A stretch of 64,000 bases of DNA from assembly GCF_003347205.1 (NCBI RefSeq), contig NZ_QQBJ01000001.1, positions 310,001-374,000 on the forward strand, written 5' to 3'. Each line of letters opens with the position of its first letter. Within the stretch, counting starts at the first letter, position 1. Positions 41,167-49,965 of the stretch are shown here, in pieces. Made by a program: the position numbers and the translations under genes. The notes under the pieces are model-generated. The model ran no database searches, was not told the origin of the DNA, and was given only the letters and a program-made list of their open reading frames with translations. This DNA comes from Mycolicibacterium moriokaense (GTDB lineage Bacteria > Actinomycetota > Actinomycetes > Mycobacteriales > Mycobacteriaceae).

Positions 41167-41193
41167 AACTTGAGTCGAGCACGCTCATGTTCC
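41167..41193 (-). promoter_or_regulatory. SigH-type promoter overlapping an HspR HAIR-like element for hsp20
   Basis: On the minus strand GGAACA (41188-41193) is followed after 18 bp by GTT (41167-41169), matching the mycobacterial SigH/SigE consensus GGAAY-N16-19-GTT. Between them CTTGAGT-N7-GCTCATG (41169-41189 on the plus strand) matches the HspR HAIR palindrome CTTGAGT-N7-ACTCAAG except for two bases. Overlap of activator promoter and repressor site fits heat-shock control known for acr2. Confidence 0.65.
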
Positions 41194-41201
41194 GCGCGGG
41201 C

Positions 41202-41249
41202 GTTCGCCGTCGGCGAACAGGCTCACACCACCGGGTTCGAGCCCGTGAG
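41202..41249. promoter_or_regulatory. Perfect palindrome and hairpin upstream of nirB
   Basis: GTTCGCCG-T-CGGCGAAC (41202-41218) is a perfect 8-bp inverted repeat about 97 bp upstream of the nirB ATG. Just after it CTCAC (41222-41226) and GTGAG (41245-41249) enclose a short GGG/CCC stem. These are candidates for control of nirBD by NnaR or another regulator. No clear GlnR box is visible to me. Confidence 0.4.
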
Positions 41250-41314
41250 GACACCGTGATGGACGTGTCACACGAGGCGACATCGCGGCAATATCGGCTG
41301 CTTAGCCTCGGGCC

Positions 41315-43903
41315 ATGACGCCTGACTCAACAGCCGTCCGGCACGTCGTGGTCGTCGGCCACGGAATGGTCGGCCACCGCTTCGTCGAAGCCATGCGCGC
41401 TCGCGACACCGAGGAGACCTGGCGGATCACCGTGCTGGCCGAGGAAGCCGATGCCGCCTACGACCGCGTCGGCCTCACCGGCTACACCGACCACTGGGAC
41501 CGCGCCCGCCTCGCACTGCCCGGCTCCGACTATGTCGGCGACGCTGCCGTTCGGCTGCGGCTGGCCACCCGGGTCGCGGGCATCGACCGGGCCGCCCAGG
41601 TGGTCCTCACCGCCGACGGTGAACGGATCGGCTACGACGCGCTGGTGCTTGCCACCGGGTCCTACGCCTTCGTGCCGCCGGTGCCGGGTCGCGACCTGCC
41701 GCCCTGTCACGTCTACCGCACCCTCGACGATCTCGACGCGATCCGCGCCAGCGCCCTGCGCGCGCAGACGCCGGGCCACACGGCCACCGGCGTGGTGATC
41801 GGCGGCGGTTTGCTCGGCCTGGAGGCAGCCAACGCGCTGCGCTCGTTCGGGCTGCGCGCCCACGTCGTCGAGATGGCGCCCCGGTTGATGGCCCAGCAAC
41901 TCGACGAGGCCGGCGGCGCGCTGCTCGGCCGGATGATCGGCGACCTGGGCATCATCGTGCACACCGGTGTGGGCACCGAGTCCATCCAGCCGACGCAACG
42001 CAATCGGCCGGTGCGTCGGTCGGCCAACGACGAATCGGTCCGCGTGACCTTGAGTGACGGCACTGTCGTCGACGCGGGCGTCGTCGTTTTCGCCGCGGGC
42101 GTGCGTCCCCGAGACGAACTGGCGCGCGAAGCGGGTCTGGAGGTCGCCGAGCGCGGCGGTGTGCTCACCGACCTGTCCTGCGCCACCAAGGACAGCGGCA
42201 TCTACGCCATCGGCGAGGTCGCCGCGATCGAGGGGCGCTGCTACGGGCTGGTGGGCCCCGGCTACACAAGTGCGGAGGTGGTGGCCGACCGGCTTCTCGG
42301 CGGCACGGCGGAGTTCGGCGAGGCCGACATGTCGACCAAGCTCAAACTGCTTGGCGTCGACGTGGCGAGTTTCGGTGACGCGATGGGCGTCACGCCGGAC
42401 TGCCTCGAGGTGGTCGTCAACGACGCGGTCAATCAGACCTACGCCAAGCTGGTGCTGTCCGATGACGCGAAGACGCTGCTCGGCGGGATCCTGGTCGGCG
42501 ACGCCTCCGCATACGGCATCCTGCGCCCGATGGTCGGCGAACCACTGCCCGGAGATCCGCTCGGGTTGCTGGCGCCCGCCGGAAACGACGGTGGTGCAAC
42601 GGCTTTGGGAGTGGGGGCGCTACCCGCCGGCGCCCAGATATGCTCGTGCAACAACGTCACGAAGGGCGATCTGAGCGAGGCCATCGCGGATGGCTGCGCC
42701 GACGTGCCCGCGCTGAAGAAGTGCACCCAGGCGGGCACCTCGTGCGGGTCGTGCGTGCCGCTGCTCAAGCAGTTGCTGGAGGCCGAGGGCGTCGAACAGT
42801 CCAAGGCGCTGTGCGAGCACTTCAGCCAGTCACGCGCCGAACTGTACGAGATCGTGACAGCCACATCGGTCCGCACGTTCTCCGGCCTGATCGACCGGTT
42901 CGGCACCGGAAAGGGTTGCGACATCTGCAAACCCGCGGTCGCATCGATTCTGGCCTCGACGAGTTCCTGCCACATCCTCGACGGCGAGCAGGCCTCGCTG
43001 CAGGACAGCAACGACCACTTCCTGGCCAACATCCAGCGCAACGGCAGCTACTCGATCGTGCCGCGGGTGCCCGGCGGCGACATCACGCCCGAACAGCTGA
43101 TCCTGATCGGCGAGATCGCACGGGATTTCAACCTGTACACCAAGATCACCGGCGGGCAGCGCATCGACATGTTCGGCGCCAGGGTGGACCAGCTGCCCGA
43201 CATCTGGCGCCGCCTCGTCGACGGCGGGATGGAGTCCGGCCACGCCTACGGCAAGGCGCTGCGCACGGTGAAAAGCTGCGTGGGCAGCGACTGGTGCCGC
43301 TACGGCCAGCAGGACTCCGTGCAGATGGCCATCAACCTCGAACTGCGCTACCGGGGGCTGCGCGCGCCGCACAAGATCAAGATGGGCGTCTCGGGGTGCG
43401 CCCGCGAATGCGCCGAAGCGCGCAGCAAGGACGTCGGCGTCATCGCCACCGAGAACGGCTGGAACCTCTACGTCGGCGGCAACGGCGGCATGACGCCCAA
43501 GCACGCGCAACTGCTGGCGGGCGACCTCGACGACCAGACACTGGTCCGCTACGTCGACCGCTTCCTGATGTTCTACATCCGCACCGCCGACCGGCTGCAG
43601 CGCACCGCGCCCTGGGTCGAGCAACTGGAAGGTGGCCTCGAGCACCTGCGGGAGGTGGTGTGCGACGACTCCCTGGGCCTGGCCGAGGAATTCGAGGAGG
43701 CGATGGCGCGCCACGTCGCCGGCTACGCCTGCGAGTGGAAGGGCGTGCTCGAGGACCCCGAGAAGCTGTCGCGGTTCGTCTCGTTCGTCAACGCGCCCGA
43801 CGCGCCCGATCCCACTGTCACGTTCACCAGACGCGAAGGCCGAATCGTGCCGATCGGCATGCCGGAGATGGGACCGGCGATGAGAAAGGTGGCCGAATCA
43901 TGA
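41315..43903 (+). CDS. nirB: Assimilatory nitrite reductase [NAD(P)H] large subunit NirB
   Basis: An 862-residue enzyme reducing nitrite to ammonia, close in length to Rv0252 (853 aa). The N-terminal FAD/NAD module has VVVGHGMVGHRFVEAM and VVIGGGLLGLEAANAL. A BFD-like [2Fe-2S] region follows with ICSCNNVTKGDL and CTQAGTSCGSC. The C-terminal siroheme/[4Fe-4S] module has SCVGSDWCRYG and VSGCARECAEA, the four cluster ligands. Translation starts at ATG 41315. Its TGA overlaps the nirD ATG (ATGA). Regulation by NnaR and GlnR is known in M. smegmatis and is plausible here. Confidence 0.95.
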   Translation: MTPDSTAVRHVVVVGHGMVGHRFVEAMRARDTEETWRITVLAEEADAAYDRVGLTGYTDHWDRARLALPGSDYVGDAAVRLRLATRVAGIDRAAQVVLTADGERIGYDALVLATGSYAFVPPVPGRDLPPCHVYRTLDDLDAIRASALRAQTPGHTATGVVIGGGLLGLEAANALRSFGLRAHVVEMAPRLMAQQLDEAGGALLGRMIGDLGIIVHTGVGTESIQPTQRNRPVRRSANDESVRVTLSDGTVVDAGVVVFAAGVRPRDELAREAGLEVAERGGVLTDLSCATKDSGIYAIGEVAAIEGRCYGLVGPGYTSAEVVADRLLGGTAEFGEADMSTKLKLLGVDVASFGDAMGVTPDCLEVVVNDAVNQTYAKLVLSDDAKTLLGGILVGDASAYGILRPMVGEPLPGDPLGLLAPAGNDGGATALGVGALPAGAQICSCNNVTKGDLSEAIADGCADVPALKKCTQAGTSCGSCVPLLKQLLEAEGVEQSKALCEHFSQSRAELYEIVTATSVRTFSGLIDRFGTGKGCDICKPAVASILASTSSCHILDGEQASLQDSNDHFLANIQRNGSYSIVPRVPGGDITPEQLILIGEIARDFNLYTKITGGQRIDMFGARVDQLPDIWRRLVDGGMESGHAYGKALRTVKSCVGSDWCRYGQQDSVQMAINLELRYRGLRAPHKIKMGVSGCARECAEARSKDVGVIATENGWNLYVGGNGGMTPKHAQLLAGDLDDQTLVRYVDRFLMFYIRTADRLQRTAPWVEQLEGGLEHLREVVCDDSLGLAEEFEEAMARHVAGYACEWKGVLEDPEKLSRFVSFVNAPDAPDPTVTFTRREGRIVPIGMPEMGPAMRKVAES

Positions 43904-44247
43904 CCCTGCTCAACGACGTTCAGGTGTGGACGGCCGCGTGCCCCTACGACCGGCTGATTGCGTGCCGCGGGGTGGGCGTGCTGCTGCCCGACGGCGGGCA
44001 GGCGGCGCTGTTTCGGCTCGAGGACGGCACCCTGCATGCGATCGGCAACATCGACCCGTTCTCGGGTGCGGCGGTGCTGTCGCGCGGAATCGTCGGTGAT
44101 CGCGGTGGCCGCGCCGTCGTGCAGTCGCCGATCAAGAAGCAGGCCTTCGACCTCGACGACGGCAGTTGCCTGGACGATGCGAGCGTGTCGGTGCCGGTGT
44201 ACCAGACGCGGGTGACCGCCGACGGGGTCGTCGAGGTCGGCTGCTAG
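43900..44247 (+). CDS. nirD: Nitrite reductase small subunit NirD
   Basis: A 115-residue Rieske-fold protein that partners NirB. The fold is indicated by VWTAACPYDRLIACRGVGVLL, ALFRLEDGTLHAIGNIDPFSG split by short loops, and SPIKKQAFDLDDGSCLDD. As usual for NirD, the Rieske cluster ligands are not all present. It overlaps nirB by four bases, so production of the two subunits should be coupled. A convergent siroheme chelatase gene starts its 3' end seven bases later. Confidence 0.92.
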   Translation: MTLLNDVQVWTAACPYDRLIACRGVGVLLPDGGQAALFRLEDGTLHAIGNIDPFSGAAVLSRGIVGDRGGRAVVQSPIKKQAFDLDDGSCLDDASVSVPVYQTRVTADGVVEVGC

Positions 44248-44254
44248 CCCGGCG

Positions 44255-44938
44255 CTACACGGGCAGCGGGATCCTGGCGCGCCTGAACCGGTTGGCGATC
44301 AGCCGCACCATCGCGGGATGCTCGCCGAGCGGATCGGCCACCAGGTCAGCGCCGCTGCCGCGGAGCCGGTCGGCAAACAGGCCGTCCGCCAAGAGGTATG
44401 AGGCGACCACGACGCGGGCCGCGCCGCGCCGGCGCAACTCGGCCACCACATCGTCGACGTGCGGCCCGCCGGAGGCGTATGCCAACTCGGCGCGGTCGCC
44501 GATCGTCGCCGACAACATGGCCGCGGTGTGTCGCAGATCGGAACGGGCGCGCTCGTCCGACGTCCCGGCGGCGGCCAGCACCACCGAGTCGCCTGGGCGC
44601 CAGCCGCATTCGCTCAACCGCTGCGCGAGCACAGCCACCGTGCCCGGGCACGGGCCCAGCGGTTCGGTGACGATCACCGCCGGGTGGCCGCTGGCGGCGA
44701 CGTGGGCGGGCAGATCGACGCGGACGTGGTAGCCGCCGGCCAGAAACGCCGGGACCACGGTGACCGGGGAGTCGGCGGGTAGCGAGCGCAACACCTCCTC
44801 CGGAGTCGGCCCGAGGACGTCGACGAAGGCGACGTGCACCCGACGGCCCAGCACATCGGCGACCCGCCCGGCCAGTTCGCCGATCATCTTGACGCCGTGT
44901 GATTTTCTCGTGCCGTGGGCGACCAGCAGAAGGGTCAT
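44255..44938 (-). CDS. CbiX-like sirohydrochlorin chelatase (Rv0259c type)
   Basis: A 227-residue protein of the CbiX/SirB class II chelatase family, which inserts iron or cobalt into sirohydrochlorin. The N-terminal metal-binding His is in LLVAHGTRKSHG, and a second is in FLAGGYHVRVDLP. The context with NirB, which needs siroheme, suggests ferrochelation. The ATG at 44938 overlaps the nnaR stop as ATGA. The frame is open much further upstream, but that part is antisense to nnaR coding and not family-like. Confidence 0.85.
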   Translation of the reverse strand: MTLLLVAHGTRKSHGVKMIGELAGRVADVLGRRVHVAFVDVLGPTPEEVLRSLPADSPVTVVPAFLAGGYHVRVDLPAHVAASGHPAVIVTEPLGPCPGTVAVLAQRLSECGWRPGDSVVLAAAGTSDERARSDLRHTAAMLSATIGDRAELAYASGGPHVDDVVAELRRRGAARVVVASYLLADGLFADRLRGSGADLVADPLGEHPAMVRLIANRFRRARIPLPV

Positions 44939-46083
44939 AGTGCGCTTGCCAGCGGCTCGTCGACGGGCAGTCGGTAGCCGCGTTTGACCACCGTCGACAC
45001 GATGTTCCTGTCCCCCAACGCCGTTCGCAGCCGCAACACCGCCGTCTCCACCGCGTGGGTGTCGCTGCCCGTGCCGGGCAGCGCGCGCAGCAGATCGGCC
45101 CTGCACACCACGGCGCCGGGCCGGTGCGCGAGAGCGCGGATGGTGGCCATGCCCGCCGGCGACAGCTCCTTGACCTCCCCGTCGACCAGCACGCAGGTGC
45201 CCCGGATCTCCAGCCGGCGCCCTGCCACCTGCATGGTTCGCGAACCCAGCATCGGCAGTTCGTCGGTGATGTGGCGGGCCAGGGCACCCAGCCGCATCCG
45301 CTCCGGCGCCGACGTGGGCACGCCGAGGCGTACCAGCGGGCGGGCGGTGACCGGCCCGACGCACATGGCGTGCACGTTGGTGCGCAACGCGGTGAGCACC
45401 CGATCCTCGAGGCCCATCTCGCCCGCGCGCATCAGCACCGCCGCCACCGCGGGGGCCGACGTGAAGCTGACCGCGTCGAACTTCTCGCCGGCGATGCCCG
45501 CCACCAGCTGGTCGAAGTCGCCGTCGCGAGGGGCCGGATGCCAGCGGTACACCCGGATCGGGACCACGTCGGCTCCCGCATCGCGCAGCTCGTCGAGGAA
45601 CTCGGGGAAGGGGTCCCACTCCGCGGTGGCGCCGTGCAGCTGGACCGCGATGCGCCTGCCGGACACGCCGCCGTCGAGCAGATAGTGCAGCAGCTCGCGC
45701 GACGACTCGGACTCCGGCGACCACTCTTCGGGCAGCCCCGCCGCGCGCAGCGCGCCGGTCGCCTTCGGGCCGCGCGACACGATGCGGGCCTTGCCGAGCG
45801 CCGCGATGAGGTCGTTGGCCAGGTCCCAGCCGTCGGCGGCGGCGACCCACCCGCGAAAGCCGATGCCCGTCGTCGCGATGACGATGTCGGGGGGCGCGTC
45901 GATCAGCGCCTCGGTGTGCACCCGCAGTTCGTGGTCGTCGGGCAGCGGGACCATCGCGATGGCCGCGGCGGCCGTCACGCTCGCCCCGCGCTTGCGCAGC
46001 AACGCCCCCAGCTCATCGGCGCGGCGGGCGGAAGTCACCGCCACGCGAAACCCGGTGAGCGGCGCCCAGTCGGGTTGACTCAT
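44935..46083 (-). CDS. nnaR: Nitrate/nitrite assimilation regulator NnaR (HemD-like plus winged helix)
   Basis: A 382-residue fusion. Residues about 1-265 resemble uroporphyrinogen-III synthase (FRVAVTSARRADELGALLRKRG, SFTSAPAVAAVL). The C-terminal 95 residues form an OmpR-type winged helix (LSPAGMATIRALAHRPGAVV, VETAVLRLRTALGD, VVKRGYRLPV). This is the NnaR/Rv0260c architecture, which with GlnR activates nitrate and nitrite assimilation genes in M. smegmatis. The synthase domain may sense a tetrapyrrole or act catalytically; this is not settled by sequence. It is translationally coupled to the chelatase gene. Confidence 0.9.
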   Translation of the reverse strand: MSQPDWAPLTGFRVAVTSARRADELGALLRKRGASVTAAAAIAMVPLPDDHELRVHTEALIDAPPDIVIATTGIGFRGWVAAADGWDLANDLIAALGKARIVSRGPKATGALRAAGLPEEWSPESESSRELLHYLLDGGVSGRRIAVQLHGATAEWDPFPEFLDELRDAGADVVPIRVYRWHPAPRDGDFDQLVAGIAGEKFDAVSFTSAPAVAAVLMRAGEMGLEDRVLTALRTNVHAMCVGPVTARPLVRLGVPTSAPERMRLGALARHITDELPMLGSRTMQVAGRRLEIRGTCVLVDGEVKELSPAGMATIRALAHRPGAVVCRADLLRALPGTGSDTHAVETAVLRLRTALGDRNIVSTVVKRGYRLPVDEPLASAL

Positions 46084-46154
46084 CTCTCCAGTGTTTGCAG
46101 TCCGTGTTTCCAGTTGATTAACCGGTCATTGCCTCGCAATATCGCAGTCCGCCG

Positions 46155-46178
46155 GGCGGTGAAATATCTCTCACCGCC
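46155..46178. terminator. GC-rich hairpin between methyltransferase and nnaR
   Basis: GGCGGTGA (46155-46162) and TCACCGCC (46171-46178) form a perfect 8-bp stem with an 8-nt AT-rich loop in the 119-bp gap. No T run follows on either strand. It may be a U-less terminator of the methyltransferase gene or an operator upstream of nnaR. Confidence 0.4.
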
Positions 46179-46202
46179 GGGGATCGCCCGTTGTGAGGTG
46201 TG

Positions 46203-46985
46203 TCAGTCGACGCGGTGGGCGTGCACGGCAGTGAACGGCAGGTGCACCCGGTCGCCGTCGAGCAGGTCGGCGATCGCCGCGAACCGGGCGCGGACGTCGC
46301 GCATCTGCTCGCGTGCCTCGGGCGGCATCTGCTCGGCGACCGCCTCGGAGAAGTCGTCCTCCGCACTGCCGAACCCTGCGACATTCGCCAAATACGTTGT
46401 CGGCCCGAGGAAGTCGATACGCCAACCATTCGCGGTCAGCGTGTCGCGGATGTTGGACTCCGTCACCGATCGCATCGGCGTGACGAGCCCGTTGATGTTG
46501 CCGTCGGAGAAGCAGTACAGGTGCCACCTGGCGCCGGGGCGGGTGGCCCGGTACAGGCCGGCGGCGTAGTCCTGCCTGCCGGTTTCGTCCAGGCAGTGAT
46601 ACAGCGCGCTGTCGACGACGGTGTCGAACCGGCCGTCGTAGCCGGTCAACCGGGTGGCGTCGGCGACGTCGAAGATCACCGAGACACCGGCTTCGGCGGC
46701 GCGGTTGCGGGCCTGCTCGATCGCCGTGGGCGAACCATCGAGGGCTGTCACCGAGTGGCCACGAGAGGCCAGGAAGATCGCGTTGTCGCCGAGGCCGCAG
46801 CCGATGTCGAGCACCTCGCCCCTGATGCCGCCGAGCGCTTCGAGTTCCATCAGTCGGGGCTGGGCGGCCCGGATGTCCCACGGCACGCCTGTCGGCCGGG
46901 GCGCGCCCTCCATCGCAGGCTCACCGCGGTACATCTTGTCGAAGGATTCCGGGGTCGGTTGAAAGGCTTGCGGTGTGGTCACCAC
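46203..46985 (-). CDS. Class I SAM-dependent methyltransferase
   Basis: A roughly 260-residue methyltransferase. The SAM motif I is VLDIGCGLGDNAIFLASRGH, followed by VTALDGSPTAIEQAR and DVADATRLTGYDGRFDTVVDSALYHCL. This resembles the TehB/thiopurine-type small-molecule methyltransferases. The acceptor is unknown. The start is uncertain: tandem GTG codons at 46985 and 46982 both fit and neither has a strong ribosome-binding site. It stands where M. tuberculosis has narK3 between the nnaR and aac orthologues, so a nitrate transporter is missing at this place. Confidence 0.82.
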   Translation of the reverse strand: MVTTPQAFQPTPESFDKMYRGEPAMEGAPRPTGVPWDIRAAQPRLMELEALGGIRGEVLDIGCGLGDNAIFLASRGHSVTALDGSPTAIEQARNRAAEAGVSVIFDVADATRLTGYDGRFDTVVDSALYHCLDETGRQDYAAGLYRATRPGARWHLYCFSDGNINGLVTPMRSVTESNIRDTLTANGWRIDFLGPTTYLANVAGFGSAEDDFSEAVAEQMPPEAREQMRDVRARFAAIADLLDGDRVHLPFTAVHAHRVD

Positions 46986-47001
46986 ATCCAACGTACGCCC
47001 G

Positions 47002-47592
<591 letters not shown>

Positions 47593-48495
47593 TCAGGAAC
47601 CGTTGTGGAAAGGCCTGCGGGGGCGCGACCAGTGCAGCCGCACGGTCTGCCCCGGGCGGATCTGCGCGATCCGGTCGATGTCGTCGTCGATCACCACTCC
47701 GATCACCGGATAGCCGCCGGTGACGGGGTGGTCGGGTCCGAGGATCACTGGAAATCCGTTCGGCGGCACCTGAATTGCTCCGCGGGTGGCGCCTTCGCTC
47801 GGCAGCTGACGGTCGCCGTAGCGATACTCCAGCGGCATGCCGACCAGCCGCATCCCGACCCGGTCGCTGCGGTTGGTGACCTGCCAGTTGGTGCGCACCA
47901 GCACGTCGGGGTCGGTGAACCAGTCATCGCGCGGTCCCGGCACCACCGACAGTTCGACGACGTCCTCCTCGATGGCGGCCACCGGCGCCTGCTCCAGCTC
48001 GGGGAACTCCGCGGCGTGCTCGCCGATCGGCAGCACGTCGCCGGGCTGCAGCGGCAGCGGGCCGAGCGCCGACATCACGTCGTAGCTGCGCGAGCCGAGC
48101 ACCGGCTCGACGTCGACGCCGCCGCGGATCGCCAGATAGGACCGCAGCCCCGAATGCGGCGCGCCGAGCGAGATCACCTCACCGTCCTGCGCGTAGTGAA
48201 TGCTGTTGGTGCCGAACGGAACCCCGTTGACCGCCGGATCGGTGTCGGCGCCCGTCACCGCGATGGCGACGTCCCCTCCGCGGACCCTCGCGCTGAAGCC
48301 GCCGAACGTCACCTCGATGGTGGCCCGGTCGCCGGGGTTGGCCACCAGCCGGTTGGCCAGCTTGTGCGCCCGTCGGTCGGCCGCTCCTGACCGGGTGACG
48401 CCGATGTGGGCGTTGCCCGCCCGGCCGAGGTCCTCGACCAGCGCCAGCGGGCCGGTGCGCAACACCTCCAGAATCACCCCCATAGTCGAAGTCAC
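47593..48495 (-). CDS. pxpC: 5-oxoprolinase subunit C / biotin-dependent carboxyltransferase-like (KipA)
   Basis: A 300-residue protein, exactly the length of Rv0263c. It has the KipA/PxpC pattern: [22 protein letters not shown] at the start, [21 protein letters not shown] and [24 protein letters not shown]. With PxpB and PxpA it forms the bacterial ATP-dependent 5-oxoprolinase. The start is a GTG at 48495 that overlaps the pxpB TGA as GTGA. An ATG at 48483 is in frame but lacks the coupling. Confidence 0.9.
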   Translation of the reverse strand: MTSTMGVILEVLRTGPLALVEDLGRAGNAHIGVTRSGAADRRAHKLANRLVANPGDRATIEVTFGGFSARVRGGDVAIAVTGADTDPAVNGVPFGTNSIHYAQDGEVISLGAPHSGLRSYLAIRGGVDVEPVLGSRSYDVMSALGPLPLQPGDVLPIGEHAAEFPELEQAPVAAIEEDVVELSVVPGPRDDWFTDPDVLVRTNWQVTNRSDRVGMRLVGMPLEYRYGDRQLPSEGATRGAIQVPPNGFPVILGPDHPVTGGYPVIGVVIDDDIDRIAQIRPGQTVRLHWSRPRRPFHNGS

Positions 48496-49163
48496 GACGT
48501 CACCTCCCGGAACTGCACCCACTGACCCGGCATCAACAGCGCGGGCTGTTCGCGGTCGACGTCCCACAGCGCGGCCTGGTCTCGGGAGGTGCGGCCGATG
48601 AGTTGCCAGCCGCCCGGTGACTCGCGCGGGTACACGCCGCTGAACTCGCCCGCCAGGCCGACCGAACCGGCAGGGACCTTGGTGCGCGGTTCCGCTTTCC
48701 GCGGCACGGCCAACCGTTCGTCACCGCCCACCAGGTAGCCGAAACCCGGTGCGAAACCGGCGAACCCGACCCGCCACGGGGTCGCGGTGTGCGCCGCGAC
48801 GACGTCGCGCGGGGTCAGGCCGGTCAGCGTCGCCACCTCGTCGAGGTCCGCCCCGTCGTACACCACGTCGATCACCACATCGGCACGCGCGTGCGTCGGC
48901 GCGACCGCCTCGGCAAAGGCCTCCGGTGCCAGCCGCAACCTGGCGAGTTGTTGCCGCGCGATGGGCTGATGGCGCGGCCCGTCGAGTTTGATCAGCACCG
49001 TCCTGGCGGCGGGAACGATGTCCACGACGCCGAGCAACTCGGCTTCGCGCAGGAGGTCGTGCCACGCCAATACCTCCGCGGTGCTGTCGAACTGAAGCAG
49101 CAGCGCCGCGTCGCCGTAGTCGGTGACTGTGCCGATCGCCATTGCATCCGCAATCACAGTCAT
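48492..49163 (-). CDS. pxpB: 5-oxoprolinase subunit B (KipI-like)
   Basis: A 223-residue KipI/PxpB family protein. Diagnostic stretches are [11 protein letters not shown] near the N-terminus, [15 protein letters not shown], and [24 protein letters not shown] with [23 protein letters not shown] in the cyclophilin-like C-terminal domain. In B. subtilis KipI also inhibits a sensor kinase, but no such kinase is near. It is coupled to pxpC. PxpA, the third subunit, is not in this window. Confidence 0.9.
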   Translation of the reverse strand: MTVIADAMAIGTVTDYGDAALLLQFDSTAEVLAWHDLLREAELLGVVDIVPAARTVLIKLDGPRHQPIARQQLARLRLAPEAFAEAVAPTHARADVVIDVVYDGADLDEVATLTGLTPRDVVAAHTATPWRVGFAGFAPGFGYLVGGDERLAVPRKAEPRTKVPAGSVGLAGEFSGVYPRESPGGWQLIGRTSRDQAALWDVDREQPALLMPGQWVQFREVTS

Positions 49164-49198
49164 ACCCCAAAGCTACCCGCGAGTAGGTTGTAAAGCCG

Positions 49199-49224
49199 CA
49201 GCTCTGTGAGGGTTGCCAGAGCTG
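49199..49224. terminator. Perfect hairpin between the transporter gene and pxpB
   Basis: CAGCTCTG (49199-49206) and CAGAGCTG (49217-49224) are exact inverted repeats with a 10-nt loop in the 97-bp gap. Transcribed leftward, it could terminate the transporter transcript without a T run, or act in the pxpB leader. Confidence 0.45.
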
Positions 49225-49260
49225 CCTTACCGAAGCCTCAGAGCCGGGCTGGGTTGTTCC

Positions 49261-49950
49261 TCACGTGGACAGACCGTAGGTCGGCTCGCGGCGTTTGATG
49301 AGGGCGATCACGCGGTAGGTCACCGGCAGCATCACCACCTCGACGGCCGTCTTGTACAGCCAACCCAGTGCGGTGTAGGTGGCGAAGTCGCCGAAGGTGC
49401 TGATGCCGATGGCGCTGGCCGCGATGCTGCAGAACACCAGCGTGTCGCCGAGTTGGCCTGCGAACGTTGACCCGACCAACCTGGCCCACAGATGCTTCTC
49501 CTTGGTGCGCTCCTTGATGGCCACGACGACCCAGGCGTTGATGGTCTGGCCGACGATGAAGCCCGCCAGCCCGGCGATGATCAGCTGCGTGTACGCGCCG
49601 ACGACGTTCTCGAAATGCTCCTGGTTGGCGTAGAAGTCGGCGGCGGGCAGGTAGACGGTGATCCAAAAGGCCAGTGCGGCAAGCGCGTTCATGGCGAACC
49701 CGAGGAAGATCACCCGCCGTGCGGCCTTGAACCCGTACACCTCGGAGAGCACGTCGCCGATCACATAGGTGAGGGGAAAGACGATGAACCCACCGTCGGT
49801 GATGATCGGGCCGAACGCGACACCCTTCGTCGCGGTCACGTTGGAGATGATCACCAGTGCGGTGAACACCGCGGCGAGCACGGGATAGTAGACCGATCCC
49901 ACCGAAGCGAACGCCGCGTGCTGTTCCTTGGCGGGACTCTGTTGGCTCAC
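49261..49950 (-). CDS. VUT-family (YhhQ-like) queuosine-precursor transporter
   Basis: A 229-residue protein with about six membrane helices. The family signature is visible in IISNVTATKGVAFGPIITDGG, LTYVIGDVLSEVYGFKAARR and FVGQTINAWVV-like positions (GFIVGQTINAW), and in STFAGQLGDTLVFCSIA. YhhQ proteins import preQ0 or preQ1. Whether this organism makes queuosine from salvage cannot be judged here. It begins 15 bp after the fecB2 stop, so the two are probably co-transcribed. Confidence 0.85.
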   Translation of the reverse strand: MSQQSPAKEQHAAFASVGSVYYPVLAAVFTALVIISNVTATKGVAFGPIITDGGFIVFPLTYVIGDVLSEVYGFKAARRVIFLGFAMNALAALAFWITVYLPAADFYANQEHFENVVGAYTQLIIAGLAGFIVGQTINAWVVVAIKERTKEKHLWARLVGSTFAGQLGDTLVFCSIAASAIGISTFGDFATYTALGWLYKTAVEVVMLPVTYRVIALIKRREPTYGLST

Positions 49951-49965
49951 CCGGTCATCAAACCG

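Noticed and set aside
41229-41249. tRNA fragment or attachment site (CCGGGTTCGAGCCCG resembles a T-arm)
   Set aside because: There is no acceptor stem, anticodon arm or integrase nearby; the short hairpin is a chance resemblance.
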